From positions 1 through 6,999 of the forward strand of contig JAGYNK010000015.1 in the NCBI GenBank assembly GCA_018400055.1: 6,999 bases of DNA, written 5' to 3'. Origin of the DNA: Candidatus Moraniibacteriota bacterium. Its GTDB lineage: Bacteria > Patescibacteriota > Minisyncoccia > Moranbacterales > UBA9337. The position numbers were made by a program, and so were the translations under genes. This document shows, in pieces, positions 1 through 4,900 of the stretch (positions are counted from its first letter, which is position 1; each line of letters starts with the position of its first letter). Under the pieces are notes generated by a model, which saw only the letters and a list, made by a program, of their open reading frames with translations, made no database searches and was not told the origin of the DNA.

Positions 1-81
1 GCTCGGGTTTTACCACTAGTAGTTATTCTTATAGCGATAAGCGCTTGGAATCGTAAAACCGGAACTGCCACCCATAAATGA
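1..81 (+). CDS. C-terminal end of a membrane-protein gene (5' end outside window)
   Basis: Frame 1 is open from the first base to a TGA at 79-81 and gives 26 residues. They consist of a hydrophobic stretch (LPLVVILIAISAW) followed by a short basic and polar tail (NRKTGTATHK). This is the usual look of a final transmembrane helix with a cytoplasmic tail. The protein family cannot be named from so little sequence. The gene lies 105 bp upstream of the O-antigen-ligase-like gene on the same strand, so it may belong to the same envelope cluster, but the palindrome at 123-142 lies between them. A chance open frame of this length is possible; the hydrophobic-then-basic pattern is the only positive support. 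Confidence 0.45.
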   Translation, partial: ARVLPLVVILIAISAWNRKTGTATHK

Positions 82-122
82 ATCTCGTAAGAATTCCTGC
101 TTTTTATTTCTAAATCTATCCC

Positions 123-142
123 ATGTCATTCCGGAATGACAT
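123..142. repeat. Perfect 20-bp palindrome, minimal TGTCATTCC-type repeat
   Basis: The sequence ATGTCATTCCGGAATGACAT is its own reverse complement over all 20 bases, with no spacer. It equals the two outer ends of a TGTCATTCC...GGAATGACA element joined directly. Its first 15 bases recur exactly at 6971-6985, where a longer element begins. It may be a collapsed or solo copy of that family. Without a loop or a following T-run it is a poor intrinsic terminator. Confidence 0.75.
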
Positions 143-186
143 ATTGAAGATAAGCGAAAAAAATACGAATAATACCACTAAATATT

Positions 187-1449
187 ATGAATATCATCAA
201 CGCTAAAAATTTAATCCGGCTTTCCTTGTTTTTAATTCCTTTATATCTGATAAAATTTTATTTGTTTGGGCTGCCGTTTAATATTCCGGAAGTTTTAATT
301 ATGGCCGCTTTTTTGTTTTGGCTACTGGATAATAAAAATTTTTCATGGGGAGTATTCTATAAAGAAAATAAAAAAATTATAGCGGGAATTTTTATAATGT
401 TTCTGGGTATCGTAATTTCCGCTTTAATTAACCCAAATCAACCAGCGGAATGGGGAATCATAAAAAGCTGGTTTATAATTCCCTTAATTTTATCTTTTAT
501 TGTTTTAAACGAGGTTAAAAATAAAAAAGACGCCGAAAATATCTTCAGAGCCGTTTATTTTTCCGCGGTAACGGTAAGTTTTATCGGGCTGATTTATTTT
601 TTGCAAGGCAACCTAACTTATGATTTTAGATTAAAAGCCTTTTATTTATCTCCCAATCATTTGGCTATGTTTCTTTCCCCGGCGGTTTTTATAGGGAATT
701 ATTTTATAATTTCGCGGACTAAAATTAATGCTTGGCATTCAATTAAAGAATGTGCGGAAATTATTTTTTTATGCCTAAGTCAAGTCGCTGTGCTCTTGGC
801 TCTTTATCTTACTTATTCTTACGGCGCTTGGCTGGCTTTAATTTTAAGTCTTTTTATGGTTGGCTTAATAACTGGTAAAAACAAAACCGGCAAAAAAATG
901 AAAATCGCTTTCGCCCTGGCAATTATTTTTCTGGCAATTTCATTTACTCAATTGAATAATCCTAAGTTTATGCAATCGTTTGAATGGCAAGCCGCGTCGC
1001 GTTCTTCTTTGGCTTCGCGGATTATGATTTGGCAATCAGCCGAAAAAATTTTAAAGGATAATTTTTTGTGGGGCATCGGACCGGGAAATTTCCAATCCGA
1101 ATATTTGGAATATCAAAAATATTTTTCTCCTTATCTGGAATGGGCGGTTCCCCAACCTCATAATTTATATTTAGCTTTCTGGCTGCAAGGCGGAATTTTG
1201 GGACTGGTCGGTTTTTTATATCTGATTTTTCATTGGCTTAAGCGGGTAATAAAAATTATTGTAAACAAGGCTCTCCCGAAAAATAATTTTAAAGAAATAG
1301 CGCTGGCTTTATTGGGAATTATGCTTTATATTTTAATTCACGGGATAACAGATACACCTTATTGGAAAAACGATCTGGCTATCATATTTTGGACCGTTTT
1401 TTCTTTAGGCGTGGTAAGCATAAAATGGAAAGAGAATAAATATATTTAG
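187..1449 (+). CDS. O-antigen ligase/polymerase family membrane protein (Wzy_C/WaaL-like)
   Basis: This is a 420-residue polytopic inner-membrane protein with roughly ten to twelve hydrophobic segments (for example residues 10-28, 36-47, 64-81, 97-108, 122-139, 160-175, 193-225, 238-253, 328-348 and 371-388). The pattern fits the O-antigen ligase (Wzy_C) family, which joins or polymerises undecaprenyl-linked glycans on the outer face of the membrane. Family-like motifs are SPNHLAMFL (155-163), TYSYGAWLAL (209-218), RIMIWQSA (278-285) opening the large periplasmic loop, GIGPGNF (296-302), QPHNLYLAFWLQGG (323-336) and HGITDTPYWKND (385-396). Length is normal for the family. No Shine-Dalgarno sequence precedes the ATG. 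Ligase, polymerase or protein O-glycosyltransferase activity cannot be told apart from sequence, and no glycosyltransferase gene is in view to help. Confidence 0.85.
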   Translation: MNIINAKNLIRLSLFLIPLYLIKFYLFGLPFNIPEVLIMAAFLFWLLDNKNFSWGVFYKENKKIIAGIFIMFLGIVISALINPNQPAEWGIIKSWFIIPLILSFIVLNEVKNKKDAENIFRAVYFSAVTVSFIGLIYFLQGNLTYDFRLKAFYLSPNHLAMFLSPAVFIGNYFIISRTKINAWHSIKECAEIIFLCLSQVAVLLALYLTYSYGAWLALILSLFMVGLITGKNKTGKKMKIAFALAIIFLAISFTQLNNPKFMQSFEWQAASRSSLASRIMIWQSAEKILKDNFLWGIGPGNFQSEYLEYQKYFSPYLEWAVPQPHNLYLAFWLQGGILGLVGFLYLIFHWLKRVIKIIVNKALPKNNFKEIALALLGIMLYILIHGITDTPYWKNDLAIIFWTVFSLGVVSIKWKENKYI

Positions 1450-1450
1450 C

Positions 1451-1579
1451 TGTCATTGCGAGAAGGGACTGAAGGGAGCGACGAAGCAATCTCGTAAAGT
1501 AATATGCTAGTGAAATAAATAGCGGGATTGCCGTGTCATTCCGTTCCGTTATCACTTCACTTCATTCCTCGCAATGACG
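1451..1579. repeat. Imperfect inverted-repeat element, TGTCATTGCGAG family, between two genes
   Basis: The ends GTCATTGCGAG (1452-1462) and CTCGCAATGAC (1568-1578) are perfect 11-bp inverted repeats. Inside them both arms keep a weaker likeness: GAAGCAATCTCG near 1484-1494 faces GCGGGATTGCC near 1522-1532. The right arm also holds an extra TGTCATTCCGTTCCG-like piece at 1534-1548, as if a second repeat type had been inserted or recombined into it. Sequences of the type GTCATTGCGAG...GAAGCAATC are familiar as dispersed intergenic repeats in many bacteria. The element starts directly after the stop codon of the upstream gene and ends 9-10 bases before the rsmA start, filling almost the whole gap. 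A transcript through it could fold into a long hairpin. Confidence 0.85.
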
Positions 1580-1588
1580 TAAATTTTT

Positions 1589-2506
1589 ATGCCGACAAAA
1601 TTAGGACAAAATTTTTTAAAAGATGAGATAATTGCTGAAAAAATAATAAAATCGGCCGGTTTAAAACCGTCTGATTTTGTGATTGAAATTGGCCCGGGAA
1701 AAGGAATTTTAACTGAAAAATTGGCCAAGTGCGCTAAAAAAATTATCGCTATTGAGATTGACGAAAAACTGGTTGATTATTTAAAAAATAAATTTGAAAA
1801 CCAAAAAAACATAGAAATTATCCACGCCGACATTCTAAAAATGAACTTACTGGAATTACAAAAATATTTCTTTGTCATTCCCGCGAAACTTGTCCTCGAC
1901 CGCGATCGGGGAGCGGGAATCCAGAATATTGGTACTAGTTTTGATAAGTTTAATCTAGATTCCCGCTTTCGCGGGAATGACATAGGGGGTAATCGCGCAA
2001 ACTACAAGCTGATTGCCAATCTTCCCTACTATATAACTTCTCCCATTATCAGATTATTTTTAGAATCTGAATACCCCCCGCAAGAAATGATCTTGATGGT
2101 TCAAAAAGAAGTGGCCGAAAGAATTGTGGCGCCGCCGGGAAAAATGAGCAAGTTATCCGTTGCTGTTCAATATTACGCCAAGCCGAAAATTTTATTCCCT
2201 GTTGATAAAAAATATTTCAATCCCGTTCCTCAAGTGGACAGCGCCGTAATTAAAATAACTTACAATCTGCAACCAAAAAATCACAACAAAGAAAATGCAA
2301 AAAAATTCTTTCGCATAGTCCGCGCCGGATTTTGCTCCAAAAGAAAAACTTTAGCCAATAATTTATCCAACAGCCTGCATTTGGATAAAAAAGAGGTTCA
2401 GGAAAAAATAAAAACAGCCGGCATTTTGCCAACTGTTAGAGCACAGGAGCTGAGTATTGAGAACTGGAAGAAACTAAAAAGGATTTTTGACTCTCGCATG
2501 CCTTAA
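1589..2506 (+). CDS. rsmA: 16S rRNA (adenine1518-N6/adenine1519-N6)-dimethyltransferase RsmA (KsgA), with in-frame repeat insertion
   Basis: RsmA uses S-adenosylmethionine to dimethylate two adjacent adenines in the 3'-terminal helix of 16S rRNA during late 30S assembly. The opening LGQNFL (5-10) is typical. SAM motif I is VIEIGPGKG (31-39), the second acidic site is AIEID (54-58), HADIL (79-83) follows, and catalytic motif IV is NLPYYITSP (144-152). The C-terminal domain keeps GFCSKRKTLANNL (247-259) and RAQELSIENW (284-293). Length is 305 residues against the usual 260-280. The excess is explained by residues 95-132, which are encoded by a palindromic repeat lying between HADIL and NLPYY. 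Removing it leaves about 267 residues. The start is fixed: an in-frame TAA lies at 1580-1582 and ATG 1589 precedes the conserved N-terminus. There is no clear ribosome binding site. All recognisable catalytic motifs are intact, so the enzyme is probably active. Confidence 0.95.
   Translation: MPTKLGQNFLKDEIIAEKIIKSAGLKPSDFVIEIGPGKGILTEKLAKCAKKIIAIEIDEKLVDYLKNKFENQKNIEIIHADILKMNLLELQKYFFVIPAKLVLDRDRGAGIQNIGTSFDKFNLDSRFRGNDIGGNRANYKLIANLPYYITSPIIRLFLESEYPPQEMILMVQKEVAERIVAPPGKMSKLSVAVQYYAKPKILFPVDKKYFNPVPQVDSAVIKITYNLQPKNHNKENAKKFFRIVRAGFCSKRKTLANNLSNSLHLDKKEVQEKIKTAGILPTVRAQELSIENWKKLKRIFDSRMP
1873..1982. repeat. 110-bp palindromic repeat inserted in frame within rsmA
   Basis: The termini TGTCATTCCCGCGAAA (1873-1888) and TTTCGCGGGAATGACA (1967-1982) are perfect 16-bp inverted repeats. 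The octamer ATTCCCGC occurs at 1877-1884 and 1959-1966, and its complement GCGGGAAT at 1913-1920 and 1971-1978. The element is therefore two ATTCCC...GGGAAT units side by side. The right unit (1959-1978) matches the ATTCCC-N8-GGGAAT plan of the neisserial dRS3 repeat. A further stem of 7 pairs, including one G-T, lies at 1893-1899/1906-1912. Read in the rsmA frame it encodes a stop-free peptide ending in DSRFRGNDI. It is visibly richer in G+C than the surrounding gene. No clear target-site duplication is visible. Confidence 0.92.
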
Positions 2507-2704
2507 AATACAAGCGCCAAAAATAGTTTTTCCCTCCAGAGTTTCTTTGGAGAATGAAATATTAATGCTGTTGGCGCGTACGGTAATTTCGTTATCTTCT
2601 TTAACATTTTTTATTATGACAATTCCATTGGTATGCGCTCTGGAATTTAAATCCCAAATCTCTACCATTTGCCCGGGAAAGAACTCCCCCTTGTCTTTTT
2701 TCAT
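2474..2704 (-). CDS. Small hypothetical protein, 76 residues, probably beta-rich
   Basis: I do not recognise this protein. It is soluble, with no signal peptide or membrane segment. The pattern GEFFPGQMVEIWDL (6-19) followed by alternating hydrophobic residues in GIVIIKNVKEDNEITVRANS (27-46) suggests a small beta-barrel, perhaps SH3- or KOW-like, but that is only an impression. The ATG is preceded by AGAGGT (minus strand; bases 2715-2710) with a 5-base gap, a fair ribosome binding site. It begins 17 bases after the stop codon of the 67-residue gene on the same strand, so the two are probably cotranscribed. Its last 33 bases overlap the 3' end of rsmA in antisense. The opposite strand also has an open frame (2487-2747), but that one lacks these supports. 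Confidence 0.65.
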   Translation of the reverse strand: MKKDKGEFFPGQMVEIWDLNSRAHTNGIVIIKNVKEDNEITVRANSINISFSKETLEGKTIFGACILRHARVKNPF

Positions 2705-2721
2705 TTTTTACCTCTTTCTTT

Positions 2722-2925
2722 TTATATATTATTATAAATTTCATTAAATTCCCTAAACTTTTTTCTACCTTCTTCTAGTGATTTTTTAAGGCAGAGTTTT
2801 TTATTATGGGGAATTTCACTGAAAACAGGATCTCTGTAATTAAAAAACGAAACAAAAATGCCATTTCTGTATTCAATCCCATTTCTTCTCATAAATAATA
2901 TTTCTTTTCCTAGTAAATTTCTCAT
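2722..2925 (-). CDS. Small hypothetical protein, 67 residues, basic
   Basis: I do not recognise this protein. It is hydrophilic, rich in Lys, Arg and Asn, and has no export signal. The N-terminal part (MRNLLGKEILFMRRNGIEYRN) could form strands, and the C-terminal part from about residue 45 (KKSLEEGRKKFREFNEIY) looks like one charged helix. The strongest evidence that it is real is a perfect AGGAGG nine bases before the ATG, the best ribosome binding site in the window. It lies 72 bases downstream of the UbiA-family gene and just upstream of the 76-residue gene, all on the minus strand. No function is proposed. Confidence 0.65.
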   Translation of the reverse strand: MRNLLGKEILFMRRNGIEYRNGIFVSFFNYRDPVFSEIPHNKKLCLKKSLEEGRKKFREFNEIYNNI

Positions 2926-2934
2926 TTATTTTTT

Positions 2935-2940
2935 CCTCCT
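2935..2940 (-). promoter_or_regulatory. Strong Shine-Dalgarno sequence for the 67-residue gene
   Basis: Read on the minus strand the site is AGGAGG, followed by nine A/T bases and then ATG at 2925-2923. It stands out because the larger genes here (wzy-like, rsmA, ubiA-like and both exported-protein genes) have no comparable site. Confidence 0.8.
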
Positions 2941-2997
2941 TAATATGGAAATGGAAATAGACCATTGGAATAATTTTAACTTTTCAAGAAGCTAGTT

Positions 2998-4644
2998 TTA
3001 AATTATAGATTCTGCCACTATTTTTGTCAAAACAAATAAATAAAACGCCGTCCATAGCAAAATCCACCAAACGATATTGCGTGAATTTATTTTCCCCCCC
3101 GCCTCTTTTTTTATATTGAGAATAGTCCAGAAAGAAGCTCCTCCGAACAATAAAGCCCACGCGAAAAGACGGGATTCGTTAAGCAGTAAAACGCTTAAAA
3201 TAAAAGAAATAAAAACCCCGCTGCCCACTACAACTTTGCCCCAGTATTCTCCAAAAATTACCGGAATCGTCCAAACCTTGTCTTTTTTATCCCCCTCTAT
3301 ATCTTTAAAATCCTTGACGGGAAGCGATAAAGTGAAACCGATAATCAAAAGCGCCGAAATAGAAAAAGGAAGCCGAGAAATATTTTGGTCTGCAGAAACT
3401 AAAATAAAACCGCAAACCAAAATCAAAAATGTGGCAGCAGCGCTTATAAAGGAAGCCAGATAAGCAAACCGCTTAAGCCGTAAAGGCCAAGCGGAATAAA
3501 TCCAGGCCAGCGCTTGATAAGCCACTAGCAACAGAGCTACCTTAAAATTAACTATGGCAGAAAATAAAACAGAAAAAACGAATAAAATTATTCCAATTGT
3601 TTTATATTCCTCAACCGTAAAAACATTTTTAATTAAAGGACGTTTTTCATTTGTTTCTTTGTCAATTTTTTGATCGGCTAAATCGTTTACCACCACTGAA
3701 GCCAGCCAAGCCAAGCAAATCGCCAACAAAACAACCAAGAAAGCGACCAGATTAAAAAAATCAACTTCCCAGATCGGATGAGTAAAAATTATTCCCAAGC
3801 CGGCCCCGACGAAGAATAATCCCCCGTGGTAAACAATCTGAGGCAAACGACAATTTTTTAAAAAAGCCAGAAATTTTTCTTTACAGTTTAAAAACAATCC
3901 AACCGAAACAATAGCGGTGAAAATCAAAGAGTAAATCAAACTCATTTTAATACTAAGTGCATTCAAAAAGCTTCCTTTGTCCTGCGAAAATAATTTAACC
4001 GGAGTTAAAAACATTTTAGCTATATCTATTTCATTCACAGCTAAAAAACCTTTGGAAAATCCGTCTGTCGCAATAGTTATCCATGAAGGAAAAGTACCTA
4101 ACACAAAGAGAATGGAGTACGCAAAAAGAGATAAAAATAATGAATAGGTAATTTTTTTAGTTTTAATATAGGCGTAAATTAAAATAAAAATTACGGTTAA
4201 AGCTATTTCAAATCTTACCCCATAGGTTATTCCAAATTCTGGATTATCGCCAAAAAAAGTAAGAAATCTCTGCCCCAACTCTCTTAGGCCATGTAGTCCG
4301 TAAAAACTTAAAAAACCTTTCCCATGAGAAATCAGATAATCAATAAGAGGAGGAAGTAAAATTACTAGATATCCCCAGAGCAGTATATTGGAAGCTTTCT
4401 TAATGCTTACTCCTAAATATTTTTTAATTATTCCCAAAAATAAAAAATAGGTAGTTGAAAAAAATAAAAAATTATAACTAACATGGTAAAAAAAATATAC
4501 TCCGTCTTTTCCGGAAAAAATACCCAGCCAATTCTCAATTAATATTCTTATGATAATTAAACTTAAAAAAGAGATTGTCCATAAATAAAAATTCGTGGGA
4601 GAATTTTCCAGTGTTATTATTATTTTCCGGATAAGTTTAAACAT
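2998..4644 (-). CDS. UbiA-family prenyltransferase with N-terminal multi-spanning membrane extension
   Basis: The protein has 548 residues. The C-terminal half (about 270-548) is a UbiA-superfamily intramembrane prenyltransferase, which moves a polyprenyl group from its diphosphate to an acceptor with the help of Mg2+. Both Asp-rich motifs are present: NDLADQKID (320-328), followed by NEKRPL (332-337), and KDFKDIEGDKKD (444-455), followed by TIPVIFG (459-465). Eight or nine hydrophobic helices surround them, as usual for the family. UbiA enzymes normally have about 280-300 residues. The first 260 or so here are an added domain with about six hydrophobic segments (near 20-38, 50-72, 84-104, 145-160, 166-186 and 232-252) that I do not recognise. 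The acceptor cannot be read from sequence: quinone precursors, glycerol lipids, haem or sugar phosphates are all used in this superfamily. No clear ribosome binding site precedes the ATG. Two small genes follow on the same strand. Confidence 0.88.
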   Translation of the reverse strand: MFKLIRKIIITLENSPTNFYLWTISFLSLIIIRILIENWLGIFSGKDGVYFFYHVSYNFLFFSTTYFLFLGIIKKYLGVSIKKASNILLWGYLVILLPPLIDYLISHGKGFLSFYGLHGLRELGQRFLTFFGDNPEFGITYGVRFEIALTVIFILIYAYIKTKKITYSLFLSLFAYSILFVLGTFPSWITIATDGFSKGFLAVNEIDIAKMFLTPVKLFSQDKGSFLNALSIKMSLIYSLIFTAIVSVGLFLNCKEKFLAFLKNCRLPQIVYHGGLFFVGAGLGIIFTHPIWEVDFFNLVAFLVVLLAICLAWLASVVVNDLADQKIDKETNEKRPLIKNVFTVEEYKTIGIILFVFSVLFSAIVNFKVALLLVAYQALAWIYSAWPLRLKRFAYLASFISAAATFLILVCGFILVSADQNISRLPFSISALLIIGFTLSLPVKDFKDIEGDKKDKVWTIPVIFGEYWGKVVVGSGVFISFILSVLLLNESRLFAWALLFGGASFWTILNIKKEAGGKINSRNIVWWILLWTAFYLFVLTKIVAESII

Positions 4645-4656
4645 AGGCTTTTTATT

Positions 4657-4686
4657 AATTTAACATTAAACAAGTTGGCTAAGCAA
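4657..4686 (-). promoter_or_regulatory. Possible promoter of the UbiA-family gene
   Basis: On the minus strand TTGCTT (4686-4681) lies 18 bases from TAAATT (4662-4657). Transcription would start only a few bases before the ATG at 4644, which agrees with the lack of a Shine-Dalgarno sequence. The match is modest, and AT-rich DNA gives such matches by chance. The -35 region abuts that of the plus-strand promoter candidate. Confidence 0.25.
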
Positions 4687-4704
4687 GTAATCCTGTGGTA
4701 TAAT
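4675..4704 (+). promoter_or_regulatory. Extended -10 promoter for the exported-protein gene pair
   Basis: A perfect TATAAT at 4699-4704 is preceded by TGG, giving the extended -10 form TGnTATAAT. TTGGCT at 4675-4680 is a fair -35 box with an 18-base spacer. A start near 4711 would give a leader of about 190 nt before the ATG at 4901, and that leader would contain the whole repeat at 4731-4826. This is the best sigma70-type promoter I see in the window. Confidence 0.55.
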
Positions 4705-4730
4705 TTTATCGAAGAAATCATTTTAAGTTT

Positions 4731-4826
4731 TGTCATGCTGAACTTGTTTCAGCATCTAAAATAAACATAATATGAATTAGATCCCGAAACCTGCCTACTG
4801 GACAGGCAGGCAAGTTCAGGATGACA
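4731..4826. repeat. Palindromic repeat of the TGTCATGCTGAACTTG family
   Basis: The ends TGTCATGCTGAACTTG (4731-4746) and CAAGTTCAGGATGACA (4811-4826) are inverted repeats matching at 15 of 16 bases. Just inside, GTTTCAGCATCT (4746-4757) faces AGATCCCGAAAC (4779-4790), which pairs partly. The right arm carries an added hairpin at 4790-4810, CCTGCCT and AGGCAGG around a 7-base loop, that has no partner in the left arm. It therefore looks like a smaller unit nested in the larger one. Sequences of this GCTGAACTTG...CAAGTTCAG type are common dispersed repeats in bacteria. It lies between the promoter candidate and the start of the exported-protein gene. Confidence 0.88.
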
Positions 4827-4880
4827 TAAGAAATAAATCATGGCTTTTTAGCGCCATCAATGAAAATAACTTAAAATAAG

Positions 4881-4892
4881 TTGAAATTTCAA
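4881..4892. promoter_or_regulatory. 12-bp perfect palindrome just before the exported-protein gene
   Basis: TTGAAATTTCAA is self-complementary and ends eight bases before ATG 4901, about where a ribosome binding site would sit. It could be a regulator site or a weak hairpin, but an AT-rich palindrome of this length can arise by chance. Confidence 0.25.
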
Positions 4893-4900
4893 TAAATTTT

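Noticed and set aside
144..173. Possible promoter TTGAAG ... AATAAT before the O-antigen-ligase-like gene
   Set aside because: The -10 match is weak and the stretch is A-rich; not better than chance.
1574..1582. Mini-ORF ATG ACG TAA just before rsmA
   Set aside because: It falls in the end of the repeat (CAATGACG plus TAA), so it is best explained as a by-product of the repeat terminus.
1777..1983. Minus-strand open frame of 68 codons starting MSFPRKRESR
   Set aside because: It lies wholly within rsmA, and its N-terminal part is the translated palindromic repeat. No ribosome binding site, and the sense gene is certain.
2250..2432. Minus-strand open frame of 60 codons
   Set aside because: Antisense to the conserved C-terminal domain of rsmA, with Cys/Phe-rich low-quality composition and no supporting signal.
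2487..2747. Plus-strand open frame of 86 codons with a hydrophobic tail
   Set aside because: Starts inside rsmA and is antisense to the 76-residue gene, which has a Shine-Dalgarno site and a cotranscribed neighbour. The hydrophobic look comes from reading an AT-rich strand backwards.
3077..3463. Plus-strand open frame of 128 codons
   Set aside because: Antisense to the catalytic half of the UbiA gene, covering its second Asp-rich motif. Composition is typical of the complement of membrane-protein codons.
4840..4857. Small hairpin ATGGC/GCCAT with a T-rich loop in the leader
   Set aside because: A five-pair stem with an eight-base loop and no following T-run; too weak to call a terminator or riboswitch.
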